From contig NZ_CP060137.1 of assembly GCF_014235785.1 (NCBI RefSeq), forward strand, positions 2,542,001 through 2,606,000: 64,000 bases of DNA, in the 5' to 3' direction. This DNA comes from Bacillus sp. PAMC26568. Its GTDB lineage: Bacteria > Bacillota > Bacilli > Bacillales > Bacillaceae. The notes below the pieces were generated by a model that was given only the letters and a program-made list of their open reading frames with translations, did not search any database and had not been told where the DNA came from. Below, piece by piece: positions 29,146 through 39,147 of the stretch (position 1 is the stretch's first letter; each line of letters opens with the position of its first letter). A program made the position numbers and the translations under genes.

Positions 29146-29451
29146 TTAAATTTGCATTCTCATCATTTCCTGATATGCTTCAACAGCTTTATTCCTTATT
29201 TCAATCGTTGTAAGCAAAGTAACACTTGCTTTTTCAGCAGCAATCATAACATCCTGCAATTCAACATTTTTTCCTGCTGCCAGAGCAGAGGTCATTTCGT
29301 CTGATTTGATTTGCATTGAATTTACTTCTTCAATCGATTGTTTTAGTACTTGTGAAAAATTTGTTTGCTGTGTATTTTGAATACTTTGGCTATTTAAGGG
29401 CTGACTCGCCTGAATGCTTTGCGGCTGAAAAGGTGATATCGCATTAATCAT
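29146..29451 (-). CDS. fliE: Flagellar hook-basal body protein FliE
   Basis: FliE joins the MS ring to the rod. The 101-residue product has a variable Gln/Ser-rich N-terminus and the conserved C-terminal LQDVMIAAEKASVTLLTTIE followed by IRNKAVEAYQEMMRM. GGAGGACGTGTAA leads to the ATG. flgC ends 12 bp upstream; the 80-bp gap before fliF has no visible promoter. Confidence 0.96.
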   Translation of the reverse strand: MINAISPFQPQSIQASQPLNSQSIQNTQQTNFSQVLKQSIEEVNSMQIKSDEMTSALAAGKNVELQDVMIAAEKASVTLLTTIEIRNKAVEAYQEMMRMQI

Positions 29452-29463
29452 TTACACGTCCTC

Positions 29464-29916
29464 CTACTTTCCTAATTCAAGTGCCTTCATCAGCATGTCT
29501 TTAGACGCATTGAACACCGTAACGTTTGCTTCATATGAACGGGTGCTGCTGATCAAATCCACCATTTCTTTTAACGGATCAACATTGGGAAGCTCAACAT
29601 ACCCCTGATCATTTGCATCAGGATGTTCTGGATCAAATACTAGCTTGAAAGGAGTTGTATCTTCTTTAATCCCGGTTACTTTTACACCTGATAAGTTATC
29701 TGTTTGATTGTTTTGTGCTTTATGTAAAAGAGATGAAAACGTATTGCCATTTGGCTCTGTGACAACGGTTTTGCGTCTGTATGGCTGCCATTCGCCGTTT
29801 TCAAGCTTCGCTCTTGTGGTATCCACATTAGCCATATTGGATGATATTACATCCATTCTTAGTCTTTGTGCTGTAAGGGCAGAGGCGGTGGTATTTAATT
29901 GACTGAAAATGTTCAA
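29464..29916 (-). CDS. flgC: Flagellar rod protein FlgC
   Basis: Proximal rod subunit of 150 residues with the rod/hook N-terminal motif LTAQRLRMDVISSNMANVDT and C-terminal GYVELPNVDPLKEMVDLISS with SYEANVTVFNASKDM. The start appears to be TTG at 29916, 8 bases from GGAGG. It lies 1 bp after flgB. Confidence 0.96.
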   Translation of the reverse strand: MNIFSQLNTTASALTAQRLRMDVISSNMANVDTTRAKLENGEWQPYRRKTVVTEPNGNTFSSLLHKAQNNQTDNLSGVKVTGIKEDTTPFKLVFDPEHPDANDQGYVELPNVDPLKEMVDLISSTRSYEANVTVFNASKDMLMKALELGK

Positions 29917-29917
29917 A

Positions 29918-30307
29918 TTAACTGCCTCCTCTAATTACTGTTTTTAATGAATTAAATTTACTGCCGAGGCGGTCCATCAATGCGTTGTAATAAATTTGAT
30001 TTTTGGCCATATCAGACATTTCACTATCAATGTCCACATTATTGCCATTAGCTTGATAGGAAGTGTTCGTCTTCGATTTAATCGTGTATGATTCTTGCAT
30101 TGATCCGAAAGAAAAATGCCGCTGATCTGTCCGGTTTGCTTGGAGCCCGCTGATTTCTGAATTGAGCGATTGTTTAAAGCTGACTTGTTTCGCTTTATAA
30201 TTCGGTGTATCTACATTAGCAATATTTTGACTAATTACATTTTGCTTCATCTTTGTTTGATTTACAGCTGATTCAAGCGATTGTATTGTTCCAGAAAAAA
30301 TTTTCAT
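29918..30307 (-). CDS. flgB: Flagellar rod protein FlgB
   Basis: Proximal rod subunit, first gene of the 31-gene fla/che operon. The 129 residues include the rod motif MKQNVISQNIANVDTPNYKA and the C-terminal DIDSEMSDMAKNQIYYNALM. GAGGGGA lies 5 bases before the ATG. The 284-bp region upstream holds a sigma-A-like promoter and two hairpins. Confidence 0.96.
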   Translation of the reverse strand: MKIFSGTIQSLESAVNQTKMKQNVISQNIANVDTPNYKAKQVSFKQSLNSEISGLQANRTDQRHFSFGSMQESYTIKSKTNTSYQANGNNVDIDSEMSDMAKNQIYYNALMDRLGSKFNSLKTVIRGGS

Positions 30308-30328
30308 AGTGTCCCCTCACAAAAGCCT

Positions 30329-30348
30329 TATACCTTTCGAATGGTATA
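30329..30348. other. Inverted repeat in the flgB leader
   Basis: TATACC and GGTATA with an 8-base TTTCGAAT spacer form a 6-bp perfect stem 21-40 bases before the flgB start codon. It would lie in the fla/che leader RNA, just upstream of the ribosome binding site. Confidence 0.5.
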
Positions 30349-30377
30349 TTGTCGAATTATGTTAAATCCATACTGTA

Positions 30378-30406
30378 ATTGTAAGAAAAAATAGTCTTAA
30401 AGTCTA
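30378..30406 (-). promoter_or_regulatory. Probable sigma-A promoter of the fla/che operon
   Basis: On the minus strand TAGACT (30401-30406), 17 bp, TACAAT (30378-30383), giving a leader of about 60 nt before flgB. A further upstream 10-bp inverted repeat (30437-30446 with 30449-30458, one G-U) may be an operator or hairpin. A TAAA...GCCTATTT arrangement in the same stretch resembles a sigma-D promoter but the 17-bp spacing is too long, so I do not call it. Confidence 0.6.
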
Positions 30407-30540
30407 TGAAGGTTTTGTAAAAAAAGGTCGGAATTTGTGTCTATTTTTAAATAGGCACTTTTTACCTATACTTTTTACACTAATACCCACTCAGGTTTAA
30501 ATGTCATAGGAACTTTACACTAAATCCACTGATAATAAGC

Positions 30541-30577
30541 AGCCAAAACAAAAAACCACTTCAAAAGAAGTGGTTTT
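30541..30577 (-). terminator. Rho-independent terminator after codY
   Basis: A 10-bp stem, AAAACCACTT (30552-30561) with AAGTGGTTTT (30568-30577), and a 6-base loop, followed on the minus strand by TTGTTTTGG. It separates the xerC-hslV-hslU-codY operon from the fla/che promoter. Confidence 0.85.
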
Positions 30578-30591
30578 CTGTAAACAAATTA

Positions 30592-31371
30592 TTAATTTGT
30601 TTTTAATTTTTCTAGCTCCAACAAGAATTTATCATTCAAGACTTTAATATAAGTTCCCTTCATCCCTAGAGAACGTGATTCAATTACACCAGCACTTTCA
30701 AGTTTTCTAAGTGCATTAACAATCACTGAACGTGTAATTCCAACTCTATCGGCAATTTTACTTGCTACTAATAGACCTTCATTCCCATTTAATTCTTCAA
30801 AGATGTGCTCAATTGCTTCTAATTCACTATAAGAAAGTGAACTGATTGCCATCTGTACAACAGCTTTACTTCTAGCTTCATCTTCAATTTCTTCAGCTTT
30901 TTCACGAAGAATTTCCATACCGACGACAGTCGCACCATATTCAGCAAGGATTAAATCATCATCCTCAAATTGCGCTTGCAAACGGGCTAAGATAAGTGTT
31001 CCAAGACGCTCGCCTCCGCCGATAATCGGCACAATTGTTGTCAGACCGCTTTTGAAAAGATCACGATTTTCTACTGGAAAAGCCGTGTATTCACTGTATA
31101 CGTCAAGGTTTGAAGATGTTTCATTTACGTTGAATAAATTTTTTGTGTATTCTTCAGGAAATTGTCTGTCTTCAAGCATTTGAATCATACGTTCATTCTC
31201 GATTTGCTGATTGATGGCAAATCCTAAAAGCTTGCCGCGGCGGCTGACAACAAAAATATTAGCTTCAATGACATCACTGAGTGTTTCAGACATTTCTTTA
31301 AAATTAACTGGTTTGCCGGCTGCTTTTTGCAGCATCGCATTGATTTTTCTTGTTTTTTGCAATAAAGCCAT
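30592..31371 (-). CDS. codY: Global transcriptional regulator CodY
   Basis: CodY represses or activates many stationary-phase and amino-acid genes in response to branched-chain amino acids and GTP. The 259-residue protein has an N-terminal GAF domain (about 1-150, [20 protein letters not shown]) and a C-terminal winged helix with [20 protein letters not shown] and [19 protein letters not shown] lies 7 bases before the ATG. It is the last gene of the xerC-hslV-hslU-codY operon, and in B. subtilis CodY represses the adjacent fla/che operon. Confidence 0.98.
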   Translation of the reverse strand: MALLQKTRKINAMLQKAAGKPVNFKEMSETLSDVIEANIFVVSRRGKLLGFAINQQIENERMIQMLEDRQFPEEYTKNLFNVNETSSNLDVYSEYTAFPVENRDLFKSGLTTIVPIIGGGERLGTLILARLQAQFEDDDLILAEYGATVVGMEILREKAEEIEDEARSKAVVQMAISSLSYSELEAIEHIFEELNGNEGLLVASKIADRVGITRSVIVNALRKLESAGVIESRSLGMKGTYIKVLNDKFLLELEKLKTN

Positions 31372-31400
31372 TATTAAGTTCCTCCTGGAAATATGTAATA

Positions 31401-32801
31401 TTATAAAATAAATTGACTTAAGTCTTTGTTTTTAGCAATTCTGCTTAGTTTATCCTCTACATACTGAGGAGTGATCGCAATTTTATCTAATGTAATTTCT
31501 GGAGCTTCAAATGAGAGATCTTCTAAAAGCCGTTCCAAAATCGTATGAAGTCTTCTTGCCCCAATGTTATCTGTGTCCTGATTGACTTGAAATGCCACTT
31601 CCGCAATCTTACGAATAGCATCGTCAGAAAATTCAAGTTGTATACCTTCTGTTTCCAATAAAGCAACATATTGCTTAAGAAGGGCATTATCAGGTTCGGT
31701 TAAAATCCGGACAAAATCTTCTACATTCAACTTTGTCAATTCTACGCGAATTGGAAATCTGCCTTGTAGCTCCGGGATTAAATCAGATGGCTTCGCTATA
31801 TGGAAAGCTCCTGCTGCTATGAAAAGGACATGGTCTGTTTTTACTGAGCCATACTTCGTGACAATCGTCGATCCCTCAACAATTGGCAGTATGTCGCGCT
31901 GAACGCCTTCTCTTGAAACATCAGCAGAAGATCCAGCTCCGCTTTTTTTGGCAATTTTATCAATCTCATCGACAAAAATAATTCCCATTTGTTCTGCACG
32001 GAAGATGGCATGCTGAGTCACATCATCCATATCAATCAGTTTCTGTGCCTCTTCACTAGTAAGAACTTTTCTTGCTTCCCTTACCGTAAGCTTGCGTTTT
32101 TTCTTCTTTTTTGGCATAAAACTGCTTAATGCATCCTGCATATTCATACCCATTTGTTCCATACCCGAACCTTGCAGCATATCAAACATTGAAGCATGCT
32201 GCTCTTCAACTTCTACTGTGACATGATGGTCCTCAAGTTCGCCTAATGCAAGCTGATGTGCCATTTTACGTCTTTTCTCATCAACAGATTGCTCTTCCTG
32301 TGAGTAATCATCTTGCTCCTGTGAGGTACCTTGGGCTCCGCCGAACAGCATTTCCAAAGGGTTTTTATAAGATGTCTGTTTTTTCTTTCCGGGCACCAGC
32401 AATTCTACAATTCTTCTATTAGCATTTTCCTCAGCAAAAGATTTCACTTCAGCCATTTTTTCTTCTTTTACTAAACGGACGGATGTTTCAACCAGATCGC
32501 GAACCATTGACTCTACGTCCCGTCCTACATATCCGACCTCAGTGAATTTTGTAGCTTCTACTTTGATAAAAGGCGCTCCGACAAGCTTAGCAATTCTTCT
32601 TGCAATTTCTGTTTTCCCTACGCCGGTCGGCCCGATCATTAAAATATTTTTAGGAACGACCTCATCACGCAGATTTTCTGCAAGCAGGCTGCGGCGGTAT
32701 CGGTTTCTCAAAGCTACTGCTACTGCTTTTTTTGCGTCTTTCTGACCAACAATATACTGATCTAAACGTTCTACGATTTGTCTAGGCGTCAATTCTTTCA
32801 T
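31401..32801 (-). CDS. hslU: HslU (ClpY) protease ATPase subunit
   Basis: AAA+ unfoldase partner of HslV. The 466-residue protein has Walker [21 protein letters not shown] near residues 57-76, the I domain insertion (about 110-245), Walker [12 protein letters not shown], and the C-terminal tail that docks into HslV (ending [15 protein letters not shown]). The GYVGRD pore loop is present. GAGAGGAG precedes the ATG. hslV ends 18 bp upstream. Confidence 0.98.
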   Translation of the reverse strand: MKELTPRQIVERLDQYIVGQKDAKKAVAVALRNRYRRSLLAENLRDEVVPKNILMIGPTGVGKTEIARRIAKLVGAPFIKVEATKFTEVGYVGRDVESMVRDLVETSVRLVKEEKMAEVKSFAEENANRRIVELLVPGKKKQTSYKNPLEMLFGGAQGTSQEQDDYSQEEQSVDEKRRKMAHQLALGELEDHHVTVEVEEQHASMFDMLQGSGMEQMGMNMQDALSSFMPKKKKKRKLTVREARKVLTSEEAQKLIDMDDVTQHAIFRAEQMGIIFVDEIDKIAKKSGAGSSADVSREGVQRDILPIVEGSTIVTKYGSVKTDHVLFIAAGAFHIAKPSDLIPELQGRFPIRVELTKLNVEDFVRILTEPDNALLKQYVALLETEGIQLEFSDDAIRKIAEVAFQVNQDTDNIGARRLHTILERLLEDLSFEAPEITLDKIAITPQYVEDKLSRIAKNKDLSQFIL

Positions 32802-32819
32802 CTGATCATTACTCCTCTC

Positions 32820-33362
32820 TTATAACTCTTCTACTGTTATATTCAGATTTGTATATACACATATTTCCCCAGCCATCTGGAGAGCTGCTTCTGCAATTTC
32901 TTTCGCGGATAATGACTCACCGGAGTATCTTTTAAGAGCTCTTCCGGCTGACAGAGCGTAATTCCCGCCAGACCCTATCGCTAATATTCCATCATCTGGT
33001 TCAATTACTTCACCTGTTCCGGAAATAAGAAGAATATATTCCTCGTTCATGACAATAAGCATAGCTTCTAATTTTCGAAGTACTTTATCACTGCGCCATT
33101 CTTTTGCTAGTTCTACGGCTGCTCTTTGGAGGTTTCCGTTATATTCCTCAAGCTTTCCTTCAAACATTTCAAACAAAGTGAACGCATCTGCAACTGAACC
33201 TGCAAATCCTGCAATAACTTTCCCGTTAAATAACTTTCTCACTTTTTTGGCGGTGTGCTTCATCACTACAGCATTGCCGAATGTTACCTGACCATCGCCT
33301 GCCATCGCACATTTGCCGTTGTGCTGAATTCCAAAAATGGTCGTTGCATGAAATTGAGACAT
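32820..33362 (-). CDS. hslV: HslV (ClpQ/CodW) peptidase subunit
   Basis: Proteasome-like peptidase of the HslUV complex. The 180-residue protein has the family core [38 protein letters not shown] and [16 protein letters not shown]. The N-terminus MSQFHATTI carries five residues before the usual catalytic Thr-Thr, as in B. subtilis CodW, which is reported to use an N-terminal Ser. GGAGG precedes the ATG by 8 bases. xerC ends about 145 bp upstream, with a repeat in the gap. Confidence 0.97.
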   Translation of the reverse strand: MSQFHATTIFGIQHNGKCAMAGDGQVTFGNAVVMKHTAKKVRKLFNGKVIAGFAGSVADAFTLFEMFEGKLEEYNGNLQRAAVELAKEWRSDKVLRKLEAMLIVMNEEYILLISGTGEVIEPDDGILAIGSGGNYALSAGRALKRYSGESLSAKEIAEAALQMAGEICVYTNLNITVEEL

Positions 33363-33432
33363 AGATATACCTCCATATTCTTTTCTTTACCTCTTTTCTA
33401 TAACATAGCTGCTTTATTTCAAGCGGTTTCAG

Positions 33433-33496
33433 TAGAAAAGAGCACGAAACAGACGTTAATGAAAATTATTACGAAAAACAACAATCTATGCGAAAA
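33433..33496. repeat. Intergenic repeat of the TTGTTGTTT-end family, copy B
   Basis: The hslV-xerC gap contains TAGAAAAGAGCACGAAA (33433-33449), about 25 bp of unrelated sequence, and AAAAACAACAATCTATGCGAAAA (33474-33496, in part). Both blocks match the tsf-pyrH spacer at 524-540 and 576-593. It ends 10 bp before the xerC stop codon. Confidence 0.65.
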
Positions 33497-33506
33497 CAAC
33501 TATTCT

Positions 33507-34415
33507 TTAAGCACGAGGATGATGAGACATGTAAATATTTCGCAAATGATCTTTTGTTACATGAGTATAAATTTGTGTAGAAGAAAGATGAGCATGACCT
33601 AAAAGCTCTTGAACACTTCTCATATCAGCACCTTCATTCAGAAGATGCGTTGCAAATGTATGCCTGAACATATGAGGGCTGATATTCATGGTTAAAGACG
33701 TTTTCTTAATCATTTCATTCAAAATATGCCTAACGCCTCTAACAGTCAGCGGACCTCCGCGATGATTGACAAATAGAGTGTCATGGTCACGATTTTGTTT
33801 GTCTTTTAAAAGAAGCTGCTTTCTGCCGGCTGAAATAAACTGCTCAAGTGTATCTTGCGCAAAGCTCCCAAATGGCACATACCGCTGCTTTCCACCCTTT
33901 CCGTTTACAAGCACAGTGCCAATATGCAAATCCAGGTCGGAAAGTTTTATTTGGCATAATTCACTTACCCTGATTCCAGTTCCATATAGAACTTCTATCA
34001 AAGCCTGGTTTCTTTGGCCTATCGGTTCAGATGTATTTGAGAGTGTAAACAATTTTTCAAGTTCTTCTTCAAAAAAATACTGCGGAAGGCGCTGCTCCTT
34101 CTTGGGGAGAGATACACTTGCAAAAGGGTTTTCTTTTACTAGTTTCTCCCTATTAAGGAATCGGTAAAAGCTTCGCAATGCTGAAATTTTTCTTGAAATT
34201 GTTTTTCTGGCAAAATTTTTTTGATGCAGCAGAGTTAAGTATAATCTTGTATCAGAATATGTAATGAGCTGAAGATCAACGATCGATTGTTCCTTCATAA
34301 ATATAAAAAAATCTTCTAAATCAGCAACATAATTCACAATTGTATATTGTGAATAGTTTTTCTCAATTTGTAAATATTCTATGAACAAACTTAAAGAATT
34401 CTTAACATTTTCCAT
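33507..34415 (-). CDS. xerC: Tyrosine recombinase XerC (CodV)
   Basis: XerC resolves chromosome dimers at dif with XerD. The 302-residue protein has an N-terminal SAM-like core-binding domain (about 1-95) and the catalytic domain with the first Arg in YGTGIRVSELCQI, Lys in GKGGKQRYVPFG, the HxxR in ISPHMFRHTFATHLLNEG and LGHAHLSSTQIYTHV with the nucleophile Tyr. TGAGGTG precedes the ATG. It heads the codV-clpQ-clpY-codY operon and is not part of any mobile element. Confidence 0.97.
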   Translation of the reverse strand: MENVKNSLSLFIEYLQIEKNYSQYTIVNYVADLEDFFIFMKEQSIVDLQLITYSDTRLYLTLLHQKNFARKTISRKISALRSFYRFLNREKLVKENPFASVSLPKKEQRLPQYFFEEELEKLFTLSNTSEPIGQRNQALIEVLYGTGIRVSELCQIKLSDLDLHIGTVLVNGKGGKQRYVPFGSFAQDTLEQFISAGRKQLLLKDKQNRDHDTLFVNHRGGPLTVRGVRHILNEMIKKTSLTMNISPHMFRHTFATHLLNEGADMRSVQELLGHAHLSSTQIYTHVTKDHLRNIYMSHHPRA

Positions 34416-34427
34416 CTTAACACCTCA

Positions 34428-34467
34428 CAAGGGCTACTAAATGTTATCACACATCAAGTAGCCCTTG
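34428..34467 (-). other. Long-stem hairpin just before xerC ribosome binding site
   Basis: An 11-bp perfect inverted repeat, CAAGGGCTACT (34428-34438) with AGTAGCCCTTG (34457-34467), lies in the 62-bp gap between trmFO and xerC. The loop is 18 bases and no T run follows on the minus strand, so it is not a classical terminator. Confidence 0.6.
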
Positions 34468-34477
34468 CAAATGATTT

Positions 34478-35785
34478 CTATGATTTTTTCGAAATTTTTT
34501 GAATTGTTTCAATCGCTCTATTTGCATATCTTTCGTAGCGTTCTTTTTTGTTTTTTATACGTTCTGGAAGCTCTGCAAATATCCCAAAATTCGCATTCAT
34601 CGGCTGAAAATTGTCAGGATTTGCTGTAGTAATATATCTTGCCATGCTGCCCATAGCTGTTTCATGCGGAAGAACAAGCAAATCTTCTCCGAGCACGTAA
34701 TTCGCAGCATTGATGCCTGCCAGCAGTCCTGAAGCAGCTGACTCAACATAGCCTTCTACTCCTGTCATCTGGCCTGCAAAAAACAAGTCTTCTCTTTCTT
34801 TATACTGATAAGTGGGCTTAAGCATTCTTGGAGAGTTAATGAAAGTATTTCTATGCATAACTCCGTATCTTACAATCTCTGCATTCTCAAGTCCGGGAAT
34901 CAGCTTTAAAACTTCTTTCTGTGGACCCCATTTTAAATGTGTCTGAAAACCGACAATGTTATATAATGTTCCGGCTGCATCATCTTGTCTTAACTGCACA
35001 ACTGCGAAAGGTCTTTTTCCTGTCTTAGGATCTTCCAGTCCGACAGGTTTCAAAGGTCCGAAGAGCATCGTCTTTTTCCCGCGTTTAGCCATCACTTCGA
35101 TCGGCATGCATCCTTCAAAAAAGATTTCTTTTTCAAATTCTTTAAGCGGTACCGTTTCGGCCTCAACGAGCGCATCATAAAAGCGGTCAAACTCTTCCTC
35201 AGTCATCGGACAGTTCAAATATGCTGCTTCCCCTTTATCATACCGGGATTTCAAGTATACTTTGTCCATATCGATGCTGTCTTTTTCAAGAATCGGAGCT
35301 GCTGCATCATAAAAGTATAAGTATTCTTCCCCTGTCAGAGACTTTAATTGATCTGATAAGGCTTTTGAAGTAAGCGGACCAGTGGCAATAATTGTCGGAC
35401 CGCTTGGTATTTCAGTAACCTCATCTAGAATGACAGTAACGTTTGGGTGACCCTTGACTCGTTCTGTTACTTTTGCCGCAAATTCATGACGGTCAACTGC
35501 AAGTGCTCCTCCAGCCGGAACTGCACAGTCATCTGCAGATTTAATGATAACAGAATCAAACATCCGCATTTCTTCTTTTAATACGCCGACTGCATTCGTC
35601 AATCCGTTCGCACGAAGCGAGTTGCTGCAGACAAGTTCTGCAAATTGATCAGTATGATGAGCAGGTGTTTGTTTTACTGGCCGCATTTCAAATAGATTTA
35701 CTTTAATTCCTCTTTTTGCAAGCTGCCAGGCTGCTTCACTTCCTGCAAGACCGGCACCGATAACATTTACCGTTTTTTCATTCAT
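34478..35785 (-). CDS. trmFO: tRNA methyltransferase TrmFO (Gid), folate/FAD-dependent
   Basis: Methylates U54 in the T loop of tRNA using methylenetetrahydrofolate and FADH2. The 435-residue protein has the N-terminal FAD site [20 protein letters not shown], then [20 protein letters not shown] with the family Cys, and a C-terminal [25 protein letters not shown] precedes the ATG. It follows topA by 57 bp; a hairpin at the topA stop may reduce read-through. Confidence 0.97.
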   Translation of the reverse strand: MNEKTVNVIGAGLAGSEAAWQLAKRGIKVNLFEMRPVKQTPAHHTDQFAELVCSNSLRANGLTNAVGVLKEEMRMFDSVIIKSADDCAVPAGGALAVDRHEFAAKVTERVKGHPNVTVILDEVTEIPSGPTIIATGPLTSKALSDQLKSLTGEEYLYFYDAAAPILEKDSIDMDKVYLKSRYDKGEAAYLNCPMTEEEFDRFYDALVEAETVPLKEFEKEIFFEGCMPIEVMAKRGKKTMLFGPLKPVGLEDPKTGKRPFAVVQLRQDDAAGTLYNIVGFQTHLKWGPQKEVLKLIPGLENAEIVRYGVMHRNTFINSPRMLKPTYQYKEREDLFFAGQMTGVEGYVESAASGLLAGINAANYVLGEDLLVLPHETAMGSMARYITTANPDNFQPMNANFGIFAELPERIKNKKERYERYANRAIETIQKISKKS

Positions 35786-35817
35786 TTATTAATCCTCCAT
35801 CATTTATACACATAAAG

Positions 35818-35843
35818 AAGGTGAGCAAGACTTCACTCACCTT
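35818..35843 (-). terminator. Weak hairpin terminator at the topA stop codon
   Basis: AAGGTGAG (35818-35825) pairs with CTCACCTT (35836-35843) across a 10-base loop, starting at the last base of the topA stop. On the minus strand it is followed by CTTTATG, a poor T run, so termination is probably partial. Confidence 0.45.
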
Positions 35844-37918
35844 TACTTTTGCTGTTCTTCTTTATAGTCACAGTTTACACATTGAACCTGTATGCCCTTT
35901 TTAAGCTTTTTCTCAACTAGCATATTATCACATTTAGGACAAGATCTTGCAATCGGTTTATCCCAAGAAAGGAAGTCACATTCTGGAAATTGATCACAGC
36001 CATAGAAAATGCGGCGTTTCTTCGATTTTCTTTCCACAATATTGCCTTTTTCGCATTTCGGACAAGGAACTCCGATTTCTTTTACGATTGGTTTTGTATT
36101 GCGGCAGTCAGGAAAGTTTGAGCAAGCCATGAATTTTCCGAAGCGGCCCATTTTAAATACCATTGGATTGCCGCACTCTTCACAGTCAACGCCTGCAGGC
36201 TCATCTTTAATCTCGATTTCTTCCATTTCATTTTCAGCTATTTCTAAGCGTTTAGCGAAATCTTTATAAAAATCGTCGATAATATTAACCCATTGAACAT
36301 TACCATCTTCAATCTCATCCAGACTGTTTTCCATTTTTGCAGTGAACTCTACGTTGATGATTTCCGGGAAAAACTCCATGATCAGTTCAAGAACAATTTC
36401 TCCAAGCTCTGTCGGAATGAATCTTTTATTATCAAGTGCAACATAACCTCGTTTTTGAATTGTATCGAGAGTTGGTGCATAGGTTGACGGTCTGCCTATA
36501 CCGAGCTCTTCCAATGTTTTTACAAGTCTAGCCTCTGTATAACGCGGAGGCGGCTGTGTAAAATGCTGAGCAGGTTCAATATCTTTGGAATAGACGACAT
36601 CTCCATTTTGAAGATCAGGCAGCATACGGTCTTTTTCTTCAATTCCGTCATCGTTTCCTTCAACATATACCTTCATAAAACCTGCAAACTTAATTTTCGA
36701 ACCGTTTGCTCTAAAAATAATATCATTATTATTTAAATCAACACTCATAGTATCCAGTACTGCCGACGCCATTTGACTGGCTACAAATCGTTCCCAGATC
36801 AATTTATATAATCTTAGCTGATCACGGCTTAAATATTCCTTTAATGAGCCTGGATCTTTAAGCGTTGATGTCGGACGAATGGCTTCATGGGCGTCCTGGG
36901 TATTTGAATTTTTCTTTACGGCTTTTTTAGCTGGATTCGTATATTCTTTTCCATACTTCTGTTCAATATATGAGAATGCTTCTTGCTGTGCTGTATCAGA
37001 TATTCTTGTAGAATCTGTACGCATATATGTGATCAGACCGACTGTCCCTTCTTTACCCAGGTCCATCCCTTCATATAATTGCTGAGCGATCATCATTGTT
37101 TTTTTCGCACGGAAATTTAATTTCCTTGCAGCTTCCTGCTGAAGAGTAGATGTAGTAAACGGTACTGCCGGATTTCGCTTTCTTTCTTTCTTTGATACAT
37201 TTGTTACCGTAAAGTTGTTTCCTTTTATTTTGCTTAATACATCTTTTACGTCTTTTTCAGTTTTTAATTCAGCTTTTTTCCCATTTATACCGTAAAAAGT
37301 ACCGTCAAATAGATCTTTGTCTTTTAAAAATTGACTGTCGATTGTCCAGTATTCTTCGGGAATAAATGCTTTAATTTCTTTTTCGCGGTCGATGATCAAA
37401 CGGACTGCAACAGATTGTACACGCCCTGCACTTAATCCTTTTTTTACTTTCTTCCAGAGGATCGGGCTGATTTTATACCCTACCAATCTGTCCAGAATTC
37501 GTCTTGCCTGCTGTGCATCAACAAGATCCATATTAATCGGTCTTGGATGTTTAAAAGATTCTTTAATAGCATCCTTTGTAATCTCATTAAACACAACACG
37601 GCAGTCAGATAAGATGTCAACATCAAGACTATGAGCCAAATGCCATGCAATTGCTTCCCCTTCGCGATCCGGGTCAGCTGCGAGATAAACTTTTTTTGCT
37701 TTCTTGGCTGCCGTTTTTAAATCCTTTAATACTGGACCTTTACCGCGAATCGTAATGTATTTTGGTTCAAAATTCCCTTCAGTGTCGACGCCAATCTGAC
37801 TTCTTGGAAGATCACGGACATGCCCCATCGATGCTTTTACTTTATATTTCTTTCCTAAATATCGTTCAATTGTTTTCGCTTTTGCAGGCGACTCAACAAT
37901 CACTAGAAATTCCGACAT
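35843..37918 (-). CDS. topA: DNA topoisomerase I
   Basis: Type IA topoisomerase relaxing negative supercoils. The 691-residue protein has the Toprim domain ([18 protein letters not shown], then [16 protein letters not shown]), the active-site Tyr in [14 protein letters not shown] near residue 300, and three C-terminal four-Cys zinc ribbons ([20 protein letters not shown]..., [25 protein letters not shown]) after residue 575. GGAGG lies 8 bases before the ATG. A promoter with TTGACA lies about 170 bp upstream. Confidence 0.98.
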   Translation of the reverse strand: MSEFLVIVESPAKAKTIERYLGKKYKVKASMGHVRDLPRSQIGVDTEGNFEPKYITIRGKGPVLKDLKTAAKKAKKVYLAADPDREGEAIAWHLAHSLDVDILSDCRVVFNEITKDAIKESFKHPRPINMDLVDAQQARRILDRLVGYKISPILWKKVKKGLSAGRVQSVAVRLIIDREKEIKAFIPEEYWTIDSQFLKDKDLFDGTFYGINGKKAELKTEKDVKDVLSKIKGNNFTVTNVSKKERKRNPAVPFTTSTLQQEAARKLNFRAKKTMMIAQQLYEGMDLGKEGTVGLITYMRTDSTRISDTAQQEAFSYIEQKYGKEYTNPAKKAVKKNSNTQDAHEAIRPTSTLKDPGSLKEYLSRDQLRLYKLIWERFVASQMASAVLDTMSVDLNNNDIIFRANGSKIKFAGFMKVYVEGNDDGIEEKDRMLPDLQNGDVVYSKDIEPAQHFTQPPPRYTEARLVKTLEELGIGRPSTYAPTLDTIQKRGYVALDNKRFIPTELGEIVLELIMEFFPEIINVEFTAKMENSLDEIEDGNVQWVNIIDDFYKDFAKRLEIAENEMEEIEIKDEPAGVDCEECGNPMVFKMGRFGKFMACSNFPDCRNTKPIVKEIGVPCPKCEKGNIVERKSKKRRIFYGCDQFPECDFLSWDKPIARSCPKCDNMLVEKKLKKGIQVQCVNCDYKEEQQK

Positions 37919-38086
37919 ACGTTATCCTCCTTAAAGAGGTGTTCTCTCTCTTTATTTTCATACTTTCAATTTTTCATTTCATTATTTAATGGATTTTATC
38001 GTTTAAATGAATTTATATTCCTGCTTTCCAATAAATTAGAATCGTTTATATTCCAAGTTTTACTTAAACAGGTTAAATCTCCACTA

Positions 38087-38115
38087 TTATTAAATATAGT
38101 TGTGCGGTTTGTCAA
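38087..38115 (-). promoter_or_regulatory. Probable sigma-A promoter of topA
   Basis: Perfect TTGACA (38110-38115) on the minus strand, 17 bp, then TAATAA (38087-38092). The -10 is poor, but the position in a 240-bp AT-rich gap upstream of topA fits. The rest of the gap (37919-38086) shows nothing else I recognise. Confidence 0.55.
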
Positions 38116-38158
38116 ACAGTAATTGTGCAGGTCCATAATTATTAAATCAATTTTCACT

Positions 38159-39043
38159 TCATTTCACCTGCAATATAAGATCATTTATAATATCATATCC
38201 GTTTTCTGCAAGATACGCGCCCTGCTTAATCAGCTGATTCGCTCCTGCCGATTCCTCTTCTACTATAGAACCAGGCACAGCATATACTTGTCTTCCCTGT
38301 TCTAAAGCCATATGTGCAGTAATCAAGGAACCGCTTTTTTCTTTCGCCTGCAGGACTACTGTCCCAAGACTAAGACCGCTGATTATCCGATTTCGTTGCG
38401 GAAATTGCCATTTTTGAGGCTTTGTGTCGGGAGGATACTCTGAAAGAACAAGGTGATTTATGCACATCGTTTCAAATAAAGGTTTATTTTCCTTAGGATA
38501 AAATTGGTTAAAACCGCCTGCAATCACTCCTACAGTAAACCCTTTTTCCCTCAATGCAGCCTGATGAGCTAAAGCGTCAATTCCTTTTGCAAGTCCGCTG
38601 ACAATAGTCCACCCCTCTTTAGTAATAGGAGGGACAATCTTTTTCAAGGCATAAGCGCCATATGAAGTAGGGTTTCTAGTCCCGACAATACTGACCATTT
38701 TCATTGTATTTAATAGGGTTATGTTTCCTTTATAAAACAAAATTGGTGGAGGATCAGGAATTTCTTTCAGCAGTATAGGGTATTTTTCATCAAAAAGAGT
38801 GAGTACACGGGTATTTTCTTCAGTATACTGAGTCATTACTTTTGAAAAATTGAATGAATGGAAATCTTTAAGGAAAAGGATGAGAGAGTGTTCGGAGAGG
38901 TGAAATAACATTTGAATTTCTTTATCTGATAAACGATATATGGATTCGAGAGAGCTGTCTATTTTCAGCAGCTTCAACAAGCTCAAATGACGAAAACCCC
39001 GGCAGTGTGATAAATGGATAAGAGTTTTTTCAATTTTGGGCAT
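38159..39043 (-). CDS. dprA: DNA processing protein DprA
   Basis: DprA loads RecA on incoming single strands during transformation. The 294-residue protein has a short N-terminal helical domain and the Rossmann core with VSIVGTRNPTSYGAYALKKI, VSGLAKGIDALAHQAAL, GVIAGGFNQFYPKENKPLFE, and FPQRNRIISGLSLGTVVLQA. AAAGGAA precedes the ATG. The sucCD terminator lies only 44 bp upstream of its start. Confidence 0.96.
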   Translation of the reverse strand: MPKIEKTLIHLSHCRGFRHLSLLKLLKIDSSLESIYRLSDKEIQMLFHLSEHSLILFLKDFHSFNFSKVMTQYTEENTRVLTLFDEKYPILLKEIPDPPPILFYKGNITLLNTMKMVSIVGTRNPTSYGAYALKKIVPPITKEGWTIVSGLAKGIDALAHQAALREKGFTVGVIAGGFNQFYPKENKPLFETMCINHLVLSEYPPDTKPQKWQFPQRNRIISGLSLGTVVLQAKEKSGSLITAHMALEQGRQVYAVPGSIVEEESAGANQLIKQGAYLAENGYDIINDLILQVK

Positions 39044-39086
39044 ATGAAATTCCTTTCTACTATTATATTTAATTTATATAGAAAGA

Positions 39087-39114
39087 AGGGAATAGCAATT
39101 AGAAGCTATTCCCT
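39087..39114 (-). terminator. Rho-independent terminator after sucCD and repeat
   Basis: A perfect 10-bp stem, AGGGAATAGC (39087-39096) with GCTATTCCCT (39105-39114), and an 8-base loop is followed on the minus strand by TCTTTCTATA. On the plus strand GCTCTTTTT follows, so it may act in both directions. Confidence 0.75.
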
Positions 39115-39147
39115 GCTCTTTTTGAGAAATAAGAAAGTACCTATTTT

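Noticed and set aside
33507..34415. Tyrosine recombinase as sign of an integrated element
   Set aside because: Sequence and neighbours (hslV, hslU, codY) are those of chromosomal XerC/CodV; no attachment-site duplication or phage genes are seen.
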